Positions 6,665 through 14,894 of a DNA stretch of 34,344 nucleotides are shown piece by piece (position 1 is the stretch's first letter; each line of letters starts with the position of its first letter). The stretch covers positions 1-34,344 of the forward strand of contig JAGCCV010000052.1 in assembly GCA_017651505.1 (NCBI GenBank), read 5' to 3'. This DNA is from Bacteroidaceae bacterium. Lineage in GTDB: Bacteria; Bacteroidota; Bacteroidia; Bacteroidales; Bacteroidaceae. The notes under the pieces are model-generated. The model was not told the origin of the DNA, did not search any database, and worked only from the letters and a program-made list of their open reading frames with translations. The position numbers and the translations under genes are program-made.

Positions 6665-7546
6665 ATGAAGATAGAGATTGACAAAGGATCGGGCTTCTGT
6701 CATGGAGTGGTGACTGCCATCCACAAGGCAGAGGAAGAACTGGCAAAGGGCGGACCGCTCTATTGCCTGGGTGACATTGTACACAACAACCGTGAGGTGG
6801 ACAGGCTCAGTGAGCTGGGGCTCATCACCATAGACCATGAACAGCTCAACGAGCTACACGATGCCAAGGTGCTGTTACGAGCCCACGGAGAGCCTCCATC
6901 GACCTACCAGATAGCCAGGCAGAACAACATAGAAATCATTGACGCCACCTGTCCTGTGGTACTGAAACTCCAGCGTCGAATCTTCGAGGCATATAACACC
7001 AGTCCGTCATCTGAGGTCCAGATTGTGATTTTCGGCAAGAACGGCCATGCGGAAGTACTGGGCCTGGTGGGTCAGACAGAAGGGAAAGCCATCGTGATAG
7101 AGAGTCTGGAAGAGGCTAAACAACTGGACATGACCAAAAGCATACGCCTTTTCTCGCAGACCACCAAGTCGCTTGAGGAATTCCTGAAGATTGTGGAATA
7201 TATCCAGCAGCATATTTCAGAAAATGCCACATTTGAATACACCGACACCATTTGCCGTCAGGTTGCCAACCGCATCCCTAACATCCGGAAGTTTGCCGCG
7301 GCACATGACCTGGTGTTTTTCGTAAGTGGAAAGAAAAGCTCCAACGGGAGAATCTTATTTCGCGAATGTCAGAAAGTCAACCCCAACACCTACTTCATTG
7401 ACAGTTCGCTTGAAATCGACTGGAACCAGTTGGAAGGCGTGCAATCGATAGGTATCTGCGGTGCTACATCCACCCCGAAGTGGCTCATGGAATCCATCGA
7501 AAAGGCTATCATAGAGAAAACAGGAAACGCCGAGGGGAAAGATTGA
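6665..7546 (+). CDS. ispH: 4-hydroxy-3-methylbut-2-enyl diphosphate reductase
   Basis: 293 aa. The three cysteines that hold the iron-sulfur cluster are present: Cys12 (GSGFCHGV), Cys96 (ATCPVV) and Cys197 (DTICRQVANR). Other family motifs are RAHGEPP, FGKNGHAEVLGLVGQT and VSGKKSSNG. IspH is the last enzyme of the MEP pathway, reducing HMBPP to IPP and DMAPP, so this organism makes isoprenoids by that route and can feed the polyprenyl synthase at 3987-4970. It lies downstream of cmk and probably shares its promoter; pfkA has its own. Confidence 0.96.
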   Translation: MKIEIDKGSGFCHGVVTAIHKAEEELAKGGPLYCLGDIVHNNREVDRLSELGLITIDHEQLNELHDAKVLLRAHGEPPSTYQIARQNNIEIIDATCPVVLKLQRRIFEAYNTSPSSEVQIVIFGKNGHAEVLGLVGQTEGKAIVIESLEEAKQLDMTKSIRLFSQTTKSLEEFLKIVEYIQQHISENATFEYTDTICRQVANRIPNIRKFAAAHDLVFFVSGKKSSNGRILFRECQKVNPNTYFIDSSLEIDWNQLEGVQSIGICGATSTPKWLMESIEKAIIEKTGNAEGKD

Positions 7547-7578
7547 ATGATTATTCCCAAAAACAAAGTGTCAACTTT

Positions 7579-7610
7579 ATTGTTTTTATGCTCTCTTAAT
7601 CGTATCTTTG
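7579..7610 (+). promoter_or_regulatory. pfkA promoter (Bacteroidota type)
   Basis: ATTG at 7579-7582, a 20-base spacer, then a perfect TATCTTTG at 7603-7610. The pfkA ATG is at 7644, giving a 5' leader of about 27 bases. Confidence 0.8.
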
Positions 7611-7643
7611 CAGAAAGTATGTACAATTTAATAGCATAGAGAT

Positions 7644-8624
7644 ATGGCAGAAATCAAATGTATCGGTATCTTGACGTCAGGTGGCGATGCCCCTGGCATG
7701 AATGCAGCCATCCGTGCGGTGACCCGTTGTGCCATCTATCACGGGCTGAAGGTAAAAGGTATCTATAGAGGTTACAAAGGCTTGGTAACGGGCGAAATCG
7801 TCGAGTTCAAAAGCCAGAACGTGAGTAACATCATCCAGCTGGGTGGTACTATCCTGAAGACAGCCCGCTGCCAGGAGTTCCGCACTCCCGAGGGCCGTCA
7901 GATTGCCTATGAGAACATGAAGAAGGAGGGCATCGATGCTTTGGTGGTGATTGGCGGTGACGGTTCGCTGACCGGTGCCCTGCAGTTTGCCAAAGAGTAT
8001 GACGTGCCTTGTATAGGCTTGCCCGGTACCATCGACAACGACCTGTATGGCACCGACTCTACCATTGGTTATGACACCGCACTGAACACCATCCTGGAGT
8101 GTGTCGATAAGATTCGTGACACAGCTACCAGTCATGAGCGTCTGTTCTTCGTGGAGGTAATGGGACGCGATGCCGGTTTCCTGGCATTGAACAGCGCTAT
8201 TGCCGCAGGGTGCGAGGCAGCCATCATCCCAGAGTTTGCCACTGAGGTGGACCAGTTGGAAGAATTCATCAAGAACGGCTTCCGCAAATCCAAGAACAGT
8301 AGTATCGTGATTGTTGCTGAGAGCGAACTGACGGGTGGTGCCATGCATTATGCCGAACGTGTTAAGAACGAATATCCACAGTATGATGTACGTGTCACCA
8401 TCTTAGGACACCTGCAACGAGGTGGCAGTCCTACGGCACACGACCGTATTCTGGCCAGCCGCCTGGGTGCCGCTGCCATTGATGCTTTGATGGAAGGACA
8501 ACGTAACGTGATGTGTGGTCTGAAGAACGACCAAGTGGTATATGTTCCTTTCAGCCGTGCCATCAAGTTCGACAAGACCATCGACCGCCAGTTGGTAGAT
8601 GTACTGAAGACCCTCTCTATCTAA
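7644..8624 (+). CDS. pfkA: ATP-dependent 6-phosphofructokinase
   Basis: 326 aa, usual length for bacterial group A PFK. Motifs: [16 protein letters not shown] (N-terminal ATP loop), IGGDGS at residues 103-108, PGTIDNDL (catalytic Asp), [11 protein letters not shown] and [15 protein letters not shown]. Gly107 in GGDGS marks an ATP-using enzyme; the pyrophosphate-dependent type has Asp there. It commits fructose 6-phosphate to glycolysis. It has its own promoter (7579-7610), and its stop is one base from the ATG of the helicase, so the two are probably co-transcribed. Confidence 0.96.
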   Translation: MAEIKCIGILTSGGDAPGMNAAIRAVTRCAIYHGLKVKGIYRGYKGLVTGEIVEFKSQNVSNIIQLGGTILKTARCQEFRTPEGRQIAYENMKKEGIDALVVIGGDGSLTGALQFAKEYDVPCIGLPGTIDNDLYGTDSTIGYDTALNTILECVDKIRDTATSHERLFFVEVMGRDAGFLALNSAIAAGCEAAIIPEFATEVDQLEEFIKNGFRKSKNSSIVIVAESELTGGAMHYAERVKNEYPQYDVRVTILGHLQRGGSPTAHDRILASRLGAAAIDALMEGQRNVMCGLKNDQVVYVPFSRAIKFDKTIDRQLVDVLKTLSI

Positions 8625-8625
8625 G

Positions 8626-10545
8626 ATGGCCGAAAGCCCGATACTGCACCTGCAGCGCCAGCAGCTTCTGCTTCGCATGGAATATGACTATGAGAAGCAA
8701 GAGTTCCAACGGCAGACTGAGACCATGGGGGTGGCACGTAAGGTAAAACGTGGCATGTGCTGGTACCCTTGCACCGCAGGACGCAGTTTCTATAATTCGC
8801 TGAACCAACTGGTGATTGAAATCACCCGCAGCGAAGATACAGACATTGAACATGGATTTGAATATGGTAAGCCCGTCTGCTTTTTCAAACAAAGCGCGAC
8901 GGGCAACCTTTCTTATTATACCTTCCTCGGCACGGTGAGCTACGCCGACGAGGCACGCATGGTAGTGGTGATGCCGGGTGGCAATGCGGTGATGGAGCTC
9001 CAACAGGCGGAAAACCTGGGTGTCCAGCTCTACTTCGACGAGACGAGCTACCAGACCATGTTTGAAGCATTAGCTGATGTATTAAAAGCCAAAGGTACCC
9101 GACTGGCCGAGCTGAAAGATATCATTTTAGGAACCTCCAAGCCTGGTTTCCGCCAGCTCTACCCCATAGGTTTTCCTTGGCTGAACCCTACTCAGGAAAC
9201 GGCTGTCAACAAAGTGCTCTGCACTAAGGATGTGGCAGTGGTACATGGTCCTCCTGGTACGGGTAAGACCACCACAATGGTTGAAGCCATCTACGAGACC
9301 TTGCATCGTGAGCCACAGGTGTTGGTGTGCGCACAGAGCAACATGGCCGTGGATTGGATATCGGAGAAACTGGTAGATCGTGGGGTGAATGTCTTGCGCA
9401 TCGGCAACCCGTCACGTGTGAACGACAAGATGCTGTCATTTACCTATGAGCGTCGTTTTGAAGGACATCCCTCCTACCCTGAGCTATGGGGCATCCGCAA
9501 GGAACTGCGCCAGCTACAAGGCAGGCGGCACAGAGGAAGCCGCGATGAACGTGATGGCGTACGCAGCCGTATCAGCCGATTGAAAGACAGAGCTGTGGCG
9601 TTAGAAGTACAGATTAACGCAGATTTGTTTGCCTCAGCCCATGTGATAGCCTCTACCCTGGTCAGCAGCAACCACAGGCTGTTGGGTGGCATGCATTTCG
9701 GCACCTTGTTCATTGACGAGGCAGCACAAGCCCTCGAAGCTGCCTGCTGGATAGCCATCCGTAAGGCAGACCGTGTGATACTGGCAGGTGACCATTGCCA
9801 GTTGCCCCCTACCATCAAGTGCTACGAGGCTGCCAAAGGTGGGTTGGAGCAGACCATGATGGAAACGATTGTTGCCAACAAGCCAGAGACTGTTTCGTTA
9901 TTAAAGGTTCAATACCGTATGAACGAAGCCATCATGCAGTTTTCTTCCGATTGGTTCTATCATGGTGAGCTGGAAGCAGCCCCAGAGGTACGTCATCGTA
10001 GCATCCTCGACCTCGACGCCCCCATTTCCTGGGTCGATACATCGGAGATGGATTTCAAGGAACAGTTTGTGGGAGAGACATTCGGTCGCATCAACAAAGA
10101 CGAGGCCAACCTGCTGTTACAGGAATTGCAAGCCTATATAAATAAGATTGGTGGGGAGCGCATCTTAGATGAGCGCATCGATTTCGGCATTATCTCTCCC
10201 TACAAAGCACAGGTGCAATACCTTCGCGGCAAGATTAAAGGGAATGAGGCCTTGCAGCCCTACCGCCACCTGTTTACGGTCAACACAGTAGATGGTTTCC
10301 AAGGACAGGAACGAGATGTAATCTTCATCAGTCTGGTGCGTGCCAACGAAGACGGTCAGATTGGTTTCCTGCGTGACCTGCGACGTATGAATGTGGCCAT
10401 TACACGCGCCCGCATGAAACTGGTCATTTTAGGAGATGCCTCCACCCTTGGCAAGCATCCGTTCTACAAGCAACTCATGGCGTCAGTGAGTTCTTCTGTG
10501 CCTTCGATGCCAAGGGTGAGCTCACAAGTGGCAGCTGGCAGTTAA
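8626..10545 (+). CDS. Superfamily 1 (Upf1/IGHMBP2-like) DNA/RNA helicase
   Basis: 639 aa. An N-terminal beta-rich region (residues about 1-180) precedes the motor core. Walker A is GPPGTGKTTT (208-217, Lys214). Motif II is FIDEAAQAL with Asp364/Glu365. Motif III is ILAGDHCQLPPT, motif IV-V VDGFQGQERDVIFIS and motif VI NVAITRARMKLVILGD. The DEAA box and the QGQE and NVAxTRA motifs place it in the Upf1-like SF1B group of 5'-3' helicases. There is no nuclease domain, and residues 300-325 form a basic, Arg-rich stretch. It starts one base after pfkA. A perfect terminator follows. Its cellular role cannot be told from sequence. Confidence 0.92.
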   Translation: MAESPILHLQRQQLLLRMEYDYEKQEFQRQTETMGVARKVKRGMCWYPCTAGRSFYNSLNQLVIEITRSEDTDIEHGFEYGKPVCFFKQSATGNLSYYTFLGTVSYADEARMVVVMPGGNAVMELQQAENLGVQLYFDETSYQTMFEALADVLKAKGTRLAELKDIILGTSKPGFRQLYPIGFPWLNPTQETAVNKVLCTKDVAVVHGPPGTGKTTTMVEAIYETLHREPQVLVCAQSNMAVDWISEKLVDRGVNVLRIGNPSRVNDKMLSFTYERRFEGHPSYPELWGIRKELRQLQGRRHRGSRDERDGVRSRISRLKDRAVALEVQINADLFASAHVIASTLVSSNHRLLGGMHFGTLFIDEAAQALEAACWIAIRKADRVILAGDHCQLPPTIKCYEAAKGGLEQTMMETIVANKPETVSLLKVQYRMNEAIMQFSSDWFYHGELEAAPEVRHRSILDLDAPISWVDTSEMDFKEQFVGETFGRINKDEANLLLQELQAYINKIGGERILDERIDFGIISPYKAQVQYLRGKIKGNEALQPYRHLFTVNTVDGFQGQERDVIFISLVRANEDGQIGFLRDLRRMNVAITRARMKLVILGDASTLGKHPFYKQLMASVSSSVPSMPRVSSQVAAGS

Positions 10546-10582
10546 TAAACAAGACTTCATAAGAAGGGGATGTGATTACACA

Positions 10583-10620
10583 GAGAATGGGCTGACTTCC
10601 GTCAGCCCATTCTCAATTTT
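10583..10620. terminator. Terminator between helicase and carboxylesterase
   Basis: A perfect 14-bp stem, GAGAATGGGCTGAC (10583-10596) / GTCAGCCCATTCTC (10601-10614), loop TTCC, followed by AATTTT. It serves two convergent genes. The plus-strand T tract is short. Confidence 0.85.
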
Positions 10621-10630
10621 CAATAGTCAA

Positions 10631-12253
10631 TTACTTCATAGCAGCCAAAGCTTCACCATCAGGATCGTTGCGAACCTCGCAAACATCGTTCAGGATCATA
10701 GTGGGCTTGTCGGTGTCGTTGAACGCAGGCCACTCTGGCAATGCACCGCAATTAGGATCGCCAGTACGCATGAATGACAGTAATGCATCAGACATCTTGT
10801 TAGCCAGGTCACGAGGACGCTTGCCACCACCAGAGTGGGTCACCATGCGATCGGTATTGCGGAACCAGAAGCAGATATCAATGCAATGGAACGCACGCGC
10901 GCGACCGTTGAACGTAGGAGGATTGAAGCCGAACCATGCCAGATAGACAGGAGCGCCCTGCTTAGCCTTGATGCTGATGTTGTTGATGATGCCAGTACGA
11001 GGACTGGTAGCCATACCGATGATGTCACCCGCATTAGCATTCGGGAATGCTTTCTGATAAGCAGCTGCCACAGCAGCGCCCTTGCCTGGATAGCGCTGGT
11101 CTAAGTACTTGCCCAGACCTTCAGCGTCGAGGTTCTCGAGTGAAGGATCTGACTGTGCGGGACTGAACTCAGCCATGGTAGAGCAATAGATCATAGGTAC
11201 TTGAGCAGAAGGTGCATTCGGGTCATCGTAGTAACCAGCTGCAGGGATGTGCTTGCCATCAGCCACAGGAGCGAAACCTGCACGAATACCGCCATTCTGC
11301 TTGCTGAACTCACGTGAAGCCTCATTTGCCAGTGCGAGATACTCTCTCCAAGGCATCTGCTGCAACTCCTGAACAGACTTCTTGCTGTACTTCACGATGA
11401 ACTTACCCAGTTCGCGGCTTATATCCTGTGACATAGCATTATTGGCGTTACCACTCAGTGCCACACCCTTATGTATCAAGCCCTTGGTCTCAGGCATAGC
11501 CACCAGTGTGCAGACCTTGGCACCGCCACCTGACTGACCCATGATGGTTACGTTATCAGGATCACCACCAAAGTTGGCGATATTCTTGTTCACCCACTTC
11601 AAAGCAGCAACCATATCCAGTGTACCCACGTTGCCTGAGTCTTCATACTTACCGTCAACACCAGAGAAGTCGGTGAAGCCGAAAGCGTTCAGACGGTGGT
11701 TCACAGATACGAATACGATGTCGCCATAGCGAGCTATATTCTCACCATGATAACCATCCTGCTCGATGCCGTTACCGGCAGCGTAGCCACCACCATGGAA
11801 CCATACCATTACCGGACGCTTCTTACCGTCGGCCAGGCCCTTGGTCCATACATTCACGAACAAGCAGTCCTCACTGAGGTTGCTGTAGTTCCAGTGGTCA
11901 CGCCATACACCAGGGTTGTTGGCATAGTTAGGATCGTTCTGCGGAGCGCAGTAGCCATATACCATCGCAGGCTTGATATCGCTCCAAGATTCGGGCTCCT
12001 GTGGAGGCATGAAACGGTTAGCACCTTCTGTGCTGGCGCCATAGCGTACACCCAAGAAAGTGTAAACATCTCTTGACATGAAACCCTGCACCTTACCATA
12101 CTGGGTCTGTGCAATGGCGATGTCATCACCGATAAATACCTGCTGCTCATCAGCCTCGCTGCTGGCAGCATTGTTGTTCTGATTGCCGGTGCAAGCAGAG
12201 AAGCCCATCAGCAGGGCAGTTGCACACAGCGCTAAGAAAGAAAGTTTTTTCAT
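10631..12253 (-). CDS. Type B carboxylesterase family lipoprotein
   Basis: 540 aa. A lipoprotein signal (MKKLSFLALCATALLMGF, then SAC with Cys21 as the lipidated residue) points to export and membrane anchoring. The alpha/beta-hydrolase core of the carboxylesterase/para-nitrobenzyl esterase family is clear: oxyanion loop WFHGGGYAAG, the EDCLFVNVW signature, and nucleophile elbow MGQSGGGAKV with Ser241. A late FHCIDICFWF stretch holds the likely catalytic His. The substrate is unknown; family members cleave esters of many small molecules, including plant-derived esters. It is a single-gene unit with its own promoter (12282-12313). Confidence 0.92.
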   Translation of the reverse strand: MKKLSFLALCATALLMGFSACTGNQNNNAASSEADEQQVFIGDDIAIAQTQYGKVQGFMSRDVYTFLGVRYGASTEGANRFMPPQEPESWSDIKPAMVYGYCAPQNDPNYANNPGVWRDHWNYSNLSEDCLFVNVWTKGLADGKKRPVMVWFHGGGYAAGNGIEQDGYHGENIARYGDIVFVSVNHRLNAFGFTDFSGVDGKYEDSGNVGTLDMVAALKWVNKNIANFGGDPDNVTIMGQSGGGAKVCTLVAMPETKGLIHKGVALSGNANNAMSQDISRELGKFIVKYSKKSVQELQQMPWREYLALANEASREFSKQNGGIRAGFAPVADGKHIPAAGYYDDPNAPSAQVPMIYCSTMAEFSPAQSDPSLENLDAEGLGKYLDQRYPGKGAAVAAAYQKAFPNANAGDIIGMATSPRTGIINNISIKAKQGAPVYLAWFGFNPPTFNGRARAFHCIDICFWFRNTDRMVTHSGGGKRPRDLANKMSDALLSFMRTGDPNCGALPEWPAFNDTDKPTMILNDVCEVRNDPDGEALAAMK

Positions 12254-12281
12254 ATTGCTTTAATTTTAAAGAATAACACCG

Positions 12282-12313
12282 CAATATTAGCAATAATTTC
12301 ATTTTCAACCAAA
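12282..12313 (-). promoter_or_regulatory. Promoter of the carboxylesterase gene
   Basis: On the minus strand: TTTG (complement of 12310-12313), a 20-base spacer, then TAATATTG (complement of 12282-12289), one mismatch from TAnnTTTG. The ATG is at 12253. Confidence 0.75.
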
Positions 12314-12632
12314 TGTTTTGGTTACAAATTACACCCTAATATAATAGGGTATAGTTGCATGTAGATGACCACCTCTCTAAAATGCTGAGGAAAGTTAAAT
12401 TCCATCTTTTTCCCTCCCCTTTTCCCTGCGTTTATCCACTTTTCCCTGTTTTTCTATTTGGCAGAGGAAATAGACAGGGAAAAAAGGGAAAAACGGAAAT
12501 GGGTGTATTATCTTCGCATACGCAAAAACAAAGAGGTGAGACTGAGCTGCACAAAGGCGCCAAGTGCTACGAAGACTGACTGATTTGAGGATGCGAAGGT
12601 AACATTATTATTAACTAAAACTATTTGTTTTT
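12314..12632 (+). promoter_or_regulatory. Structured upstream region and leader of the HU-like gene
   Basis: No gene is visible in this 319-base gap. It holds repeated TTTTCCCT units (12409-12449) and a long imperfect hairpin: TTTTCCCTGT (12440-12449) with ACAGGGAAAA (12474-12483), and inside it CTATTT (12454-12459) with AAATAG (12468-12473). A -7-like TATCTTCG lies at 12509-12516 but with no clear -33 box. From there a leader of about 110 bases runs to the ATG. An 8-base inverted pair, CTTCGCAT (12512-12519) and ATGCGAAG (12591-12598), frames it, with GCAC/GTGC (around 12549-12567) as an inner stem. These are folds seen by eye, not computed. Confidence 0.5.
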
Positions 12633-13154
12633 ATGAGCTTAATCTACAAGAAAACGAGCAAAGTGTTAAACTTTAACAAGGAGAATCCGGTAACCTACTA
12701 CAAGCTGCAGCAGATGAAGCAGTCGAAGGTGACTTACGATCAGCTGAAGAAGGATGTCCTTCGTGCCTCAGGCTTAAGCAAGACGCAGACACAAGCTGCC
12801 ATCGATGGCATGGTAGAGAGTCTCTGTCACTTCATGGAACTGGGGCATACCGTGCAGTTAGGAGGCTTCGGCACCATCCGTCCCATTTTCAAGACCAAGG
12901 CGCAGGACAGCATGGATAAAGTAGGCGTAGAAAACGTGACACGTTGCAAGCTGATTCTTTACCCTGGCAAGGATTTGAAGGCAACCTTGAAGAACATCAC
13001 CTTCGAGAGCGGCGAGAACGACCCTGATGATGATGACAACGAGAACAACACCAATACAGGTTCCAACCCTTCTAACGGTTCAGGTACCGGAAACGGAGGG
13101 AACACTGGTGGCAACGGAAATGGTGGTGAAGGTGGCAATGATATGCAAATCTAA
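12633..13154 (+). CDS. HU-family (DNABII-like) DNA-binding protein with Gly/Asn-rich tail
   Basis: 173 aa. Residues about 1-125 resemble the long HU-like proteins of Bacteroidota: an extended N-terminus, helices with VTYDQLKKDVLRASGLSKTQ, then the HU core LGHTVQLGGFGTIRPIFKTK. The tail (from about residue 127) is acidic (NDPDDDDNEN) and then a low-complexity Gly/Asn/Ser/Thr run to the end. The DNA-binding core probably bends or coats DNA; the tail is likely disordered. The start fits MSLIYKKTS after an AT-rich leader. It is flanked by a structured leader and a strong terminator, so it is a single-gene unit. Chromosomal target unknown. Confidence 0.88.
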   Translation: MSLIYKKTSKVLNFNKENPVTYYKLQQMKQSKVTYDQLKKDVLRASGLSKTQTQAAIDGMVESLCHFMELGHTVQLGGFGTIRPIFKTKAQDSMDKVGVENVTRCKLILYPGKDLKATLKNITFESGENDPDDDDNENNTNTGSNPSNGSGTGNGGNTGGNGNGGEGGNDMQI

Positions 13155-13176
13155 GGCTAATTGAAACACCTGTCAT

Positions 13177-13207
13177 AGAGCGAGGCTATTGCCTCGCTCT
13201 TTTTTTT
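13177..13207 (+). terminator. Terminator of the HU-like gene
   Basis: Perfect 10-bp stem AGAGCGAGGC (13177-13186) / GCCTCGCTCT (13191-13200), loop TATT, followed by seven T (13201-13207). Confidence 0.95.
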
Positions 13208-13265
13208 ACCCAATCCGCCATACCACAGGCACAACTACGTTGGAAAAGCCACAAAAACGTCCTAC

Positions 13266-13397
13266 ATCTCCATAGAGATATACTGCTTGCCTCTCGAGAG
13301 ATATACTGCACACCTCTTGAGAGGTGACCTGCATACCTCTATAGGAGGTGTACTGCTTGCCTCAACAGAGGTGACCTGCTCACCTCTGTACTAATCC
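13266..13397. repeat. Tandem array of 23-24-bp hairpin units
   Basis: Five units and a partial sixth lie end to end: 13266-13289, 13290-13312, 13313-13335, 13336-13359, 13360-13382 and 13383 onward (degenerate by about 13390). The common pattern is CCTCT, 1-4 bases, GAGRT, then RWMCTGC and three or four variable bases. Each unit can form a small stem such as CCTCT/AGAGG, and arms of neighbouring units can also pair. TACTGC alternates with ACCTGC in the unit tails. The array lies between the HU terminator and the promoter of the 457-aa gene and encodes no visible protein. Confidence 0.8.
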
Positions 13398-13424
13398 GAG
13401 CCTCATCCCAGCCAATCTGCGAGT

Positions 13425-13452
13425 GACATACGACTTTGACAGTCGTAATGTC
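13425..13452. promoter_or_regulatory. Dyad symmetry element, candidate operator
   Basis: GACAT-ACGACT (13425-13435), loop TTGAC, AGTCGT-A-ATGTC (13441-13452): an 11-bp stem with one bulged A. It ends 18 bases before the -33 box of the next gene. An A run, not a T run, follows on the plus strand, so a terminator is unlikely and a protein-binding site or RNA element upstream of the promoter is more plausible. Confidence 0.55.
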
Positions 13453-13470
13453 CCAAAAAAAACGAATTAA

Positions 13471-13502
13471 TTTGTCATTTCGTTCTTTTCTCAGTACCTT
13501 TA
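13471..13502 (+). promoter_or_regulatory. Promoter of the 457-aa gene, near-leaderless
   Basis: TTTG (13471-13474), a 20-base spacer, TACCTTTA (13495-13502), a good Bacteroidota match. The ATG is at 13507, only four bases after the -7 box, so transcription would begin at or next to the start codon. Confidence 0.75.
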
Positions 13503-13506
13503 CAGC

Positions 13507-14880
13507 ATGAAAAGTACATCAACTAACGATTTCAACTACGACAGCTTTGACCGACTGATGTCAACCTTCCTCCAAATGAGCCATGTGCTGATAGAGGAAT
13601 GGCACAACTGCACTACCGAGGAGCTTACCCATGACATTCACTCACTCTGCGTAAAAGGTTCACGCCTTTGCAACATGATTGACATGGATCTTACCTTACA
13701 ACAGCAAGACCTCACACAAGGACGTAAAGATAAGAACAAAGCCTACTTTTTAGGATTGGGCGACCTCATCATGCCACTGGTAAGACTCCTCACCAAAGAC
13801 GTAGTGAAGCTACAACAAGAGGGAACTTTGGAAAGACCTTTAACCAATGACAATCAGGTAGATTTATTCTTCCTGATGCCCAAATTGGGAGAATGGGTAT
13901 TGCCCACTGCACCAGATAAAGAGAATGTAAGAATGGCATTTACCGAATTGCCACTGATGCTCAGTGCCATAGAGAAGGAGATAGATTACAAGCCATCTTT
14001 TGACGAACCCTGGGAGTCGCAATTCATCTATACTTTCAGGTATTTTTCCATGCTGTGCCTGCTTGCCTTCCACTTCAAGCACTTAGCATTGATGATGCAC
14101 AAGGAATTGGGCAAGGAAGAAGCAGGGCACCTGCTGACGAGGAAGGTGCAGGCATACCAGGAGACGGAGAAAGGGAAAGAGGAGATGCGCCATTTCATCG
14201 CCTTGTTGAAATACGAGTATGAGGGTAAGAAGCCGTCATCAGAAGCGCTGAACACGGAACGCAGACAATTGGTGAAGCTGCTGCCAAAGGTTTTCCAAAC
14301 CTGTTTCATGGAGCATATAGATGATATCAACGAACTGGCAGCCAGTGTCACGACTATCCATCCAATGCCGGGTGAAGATGACTTTCAAGCTCTTTTTCTT
14401 GCCATCGCCAAATACCAGTGGATTTCCGGAAAATTGTACGAGCAGAGCCATTCAGCGTGTATTGCGTCTGAACCCTACAACAAGGTATTCCACACCAATA
14501 TCAACGGGAAACCCGTGGATTTCAATCGCCTGCGCAAGCAGATAGGACAGATGGTAAGCATGATAGAGCGTAAGAACCATTGGTTCTGCATCTACAGCGT
14601 ACTGAAATACCGCAACCTCATCAAAGACCCTGTAGCTACCCATTTTGCCGAACAGATGCAAAGTACCGACTGGTTCCCTCACCTGCCCGATGTGCTTCGG
14701 TTTACAGGAGAAACCTTGACAGAATACAACGGCTACCTGAACGACACTTCCTTCCCCACCTGGAACCGTGACCGATACGACAGCTTCCGCCTGCGCAAAG
14801 GCAAGAAGAAATGGTCGCCCACCCTTTGGAGCAAGTTCCAACGCCTCTGCTATGAGTTGAACGAATGTTTTGATACATAA
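13507..14880 (+). CDS. Unrecognised 457-aa protein
   Basis: I do not recognise this family. The protein has no signal peptide and is rich in charged and aromatic residues, with a mainly helical look. One hydrophobic helix (LCLLAFHFKHLALMMH, about residues 183-199) is too polar for a clear membrane span. The N-terminal third is acidic. The C-terminal third is basic and aromatic, with FRLRKGKKKWSPTLW near residues 428-442 and WFCIYSVLKYRNLIKD around 360. The ATG at 13507 is almost on top of the promoter; Met18 (13558) is the next candidate. Base composition looks like the neighbours. A 14-base gap to the SDR suggests a joint transcript. It is a soluble protein of unknown function; a nucleic-acid-binding role is only suggested by the basic tail. 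Confidence 0.85.
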   Translation: MKSTSTNDFNYDSFDRLMSTFLQMSHVLIEEWHNCTTEELTHDIHSLCVKGSRLCNMIDMDLTLQQQDLTQGRKDKNKAYFLGLGDLIMPLVRLLTKDVVKLQQEGTLERPLTNDNQVDLFFLMPKLGEWVLPTAPDKENVRMAFTELPLMLSAIEKEIDYKPSFDEPWESQFIYTFRYFSMLCLLAFHFKHLALMMHKELGKEEAGHLLTRKVQAYQETEKGKEEMRHFIALLKYEYEGKKPSSEALNTERRQLVKLLPKVFQTCFMEHIDDINELAASVTTIHPMPGEDDFQALFLAIAKYQWISGKLYEQSHSACIASEPYNKVFHTNINGKPVDFNRLRKQIGQMVSMIERKNHWFCIYSVLKYRNLIKDPVATHFAEQMQSTDWFPHLPDVLRFTGETLTEYNGYLNDTSFPTWNRDRYDSFRLRKGKKKWSPTLWSKFQRLCYELNECFDT

Positions 14881-14894
14881 TAAAATTTACCACT

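Noticed and set aside
7644..8624. Pyrophosphate-dependent phosphofructokinase
   Set aside because: The site reads GGDGS, not GGDDS, as expected for the ATP-dependent enzyme.
13266..13397. CRISPR array
   Set aside because: The period is only 23-24 bases, units are imperfect and have no unique spacers, and there are no cas genes nearby.
13425..13452. Terminator
   Set aside because: The stem is followed by an A run on the plus strand, not T, and no gene ends just before it on either strand.
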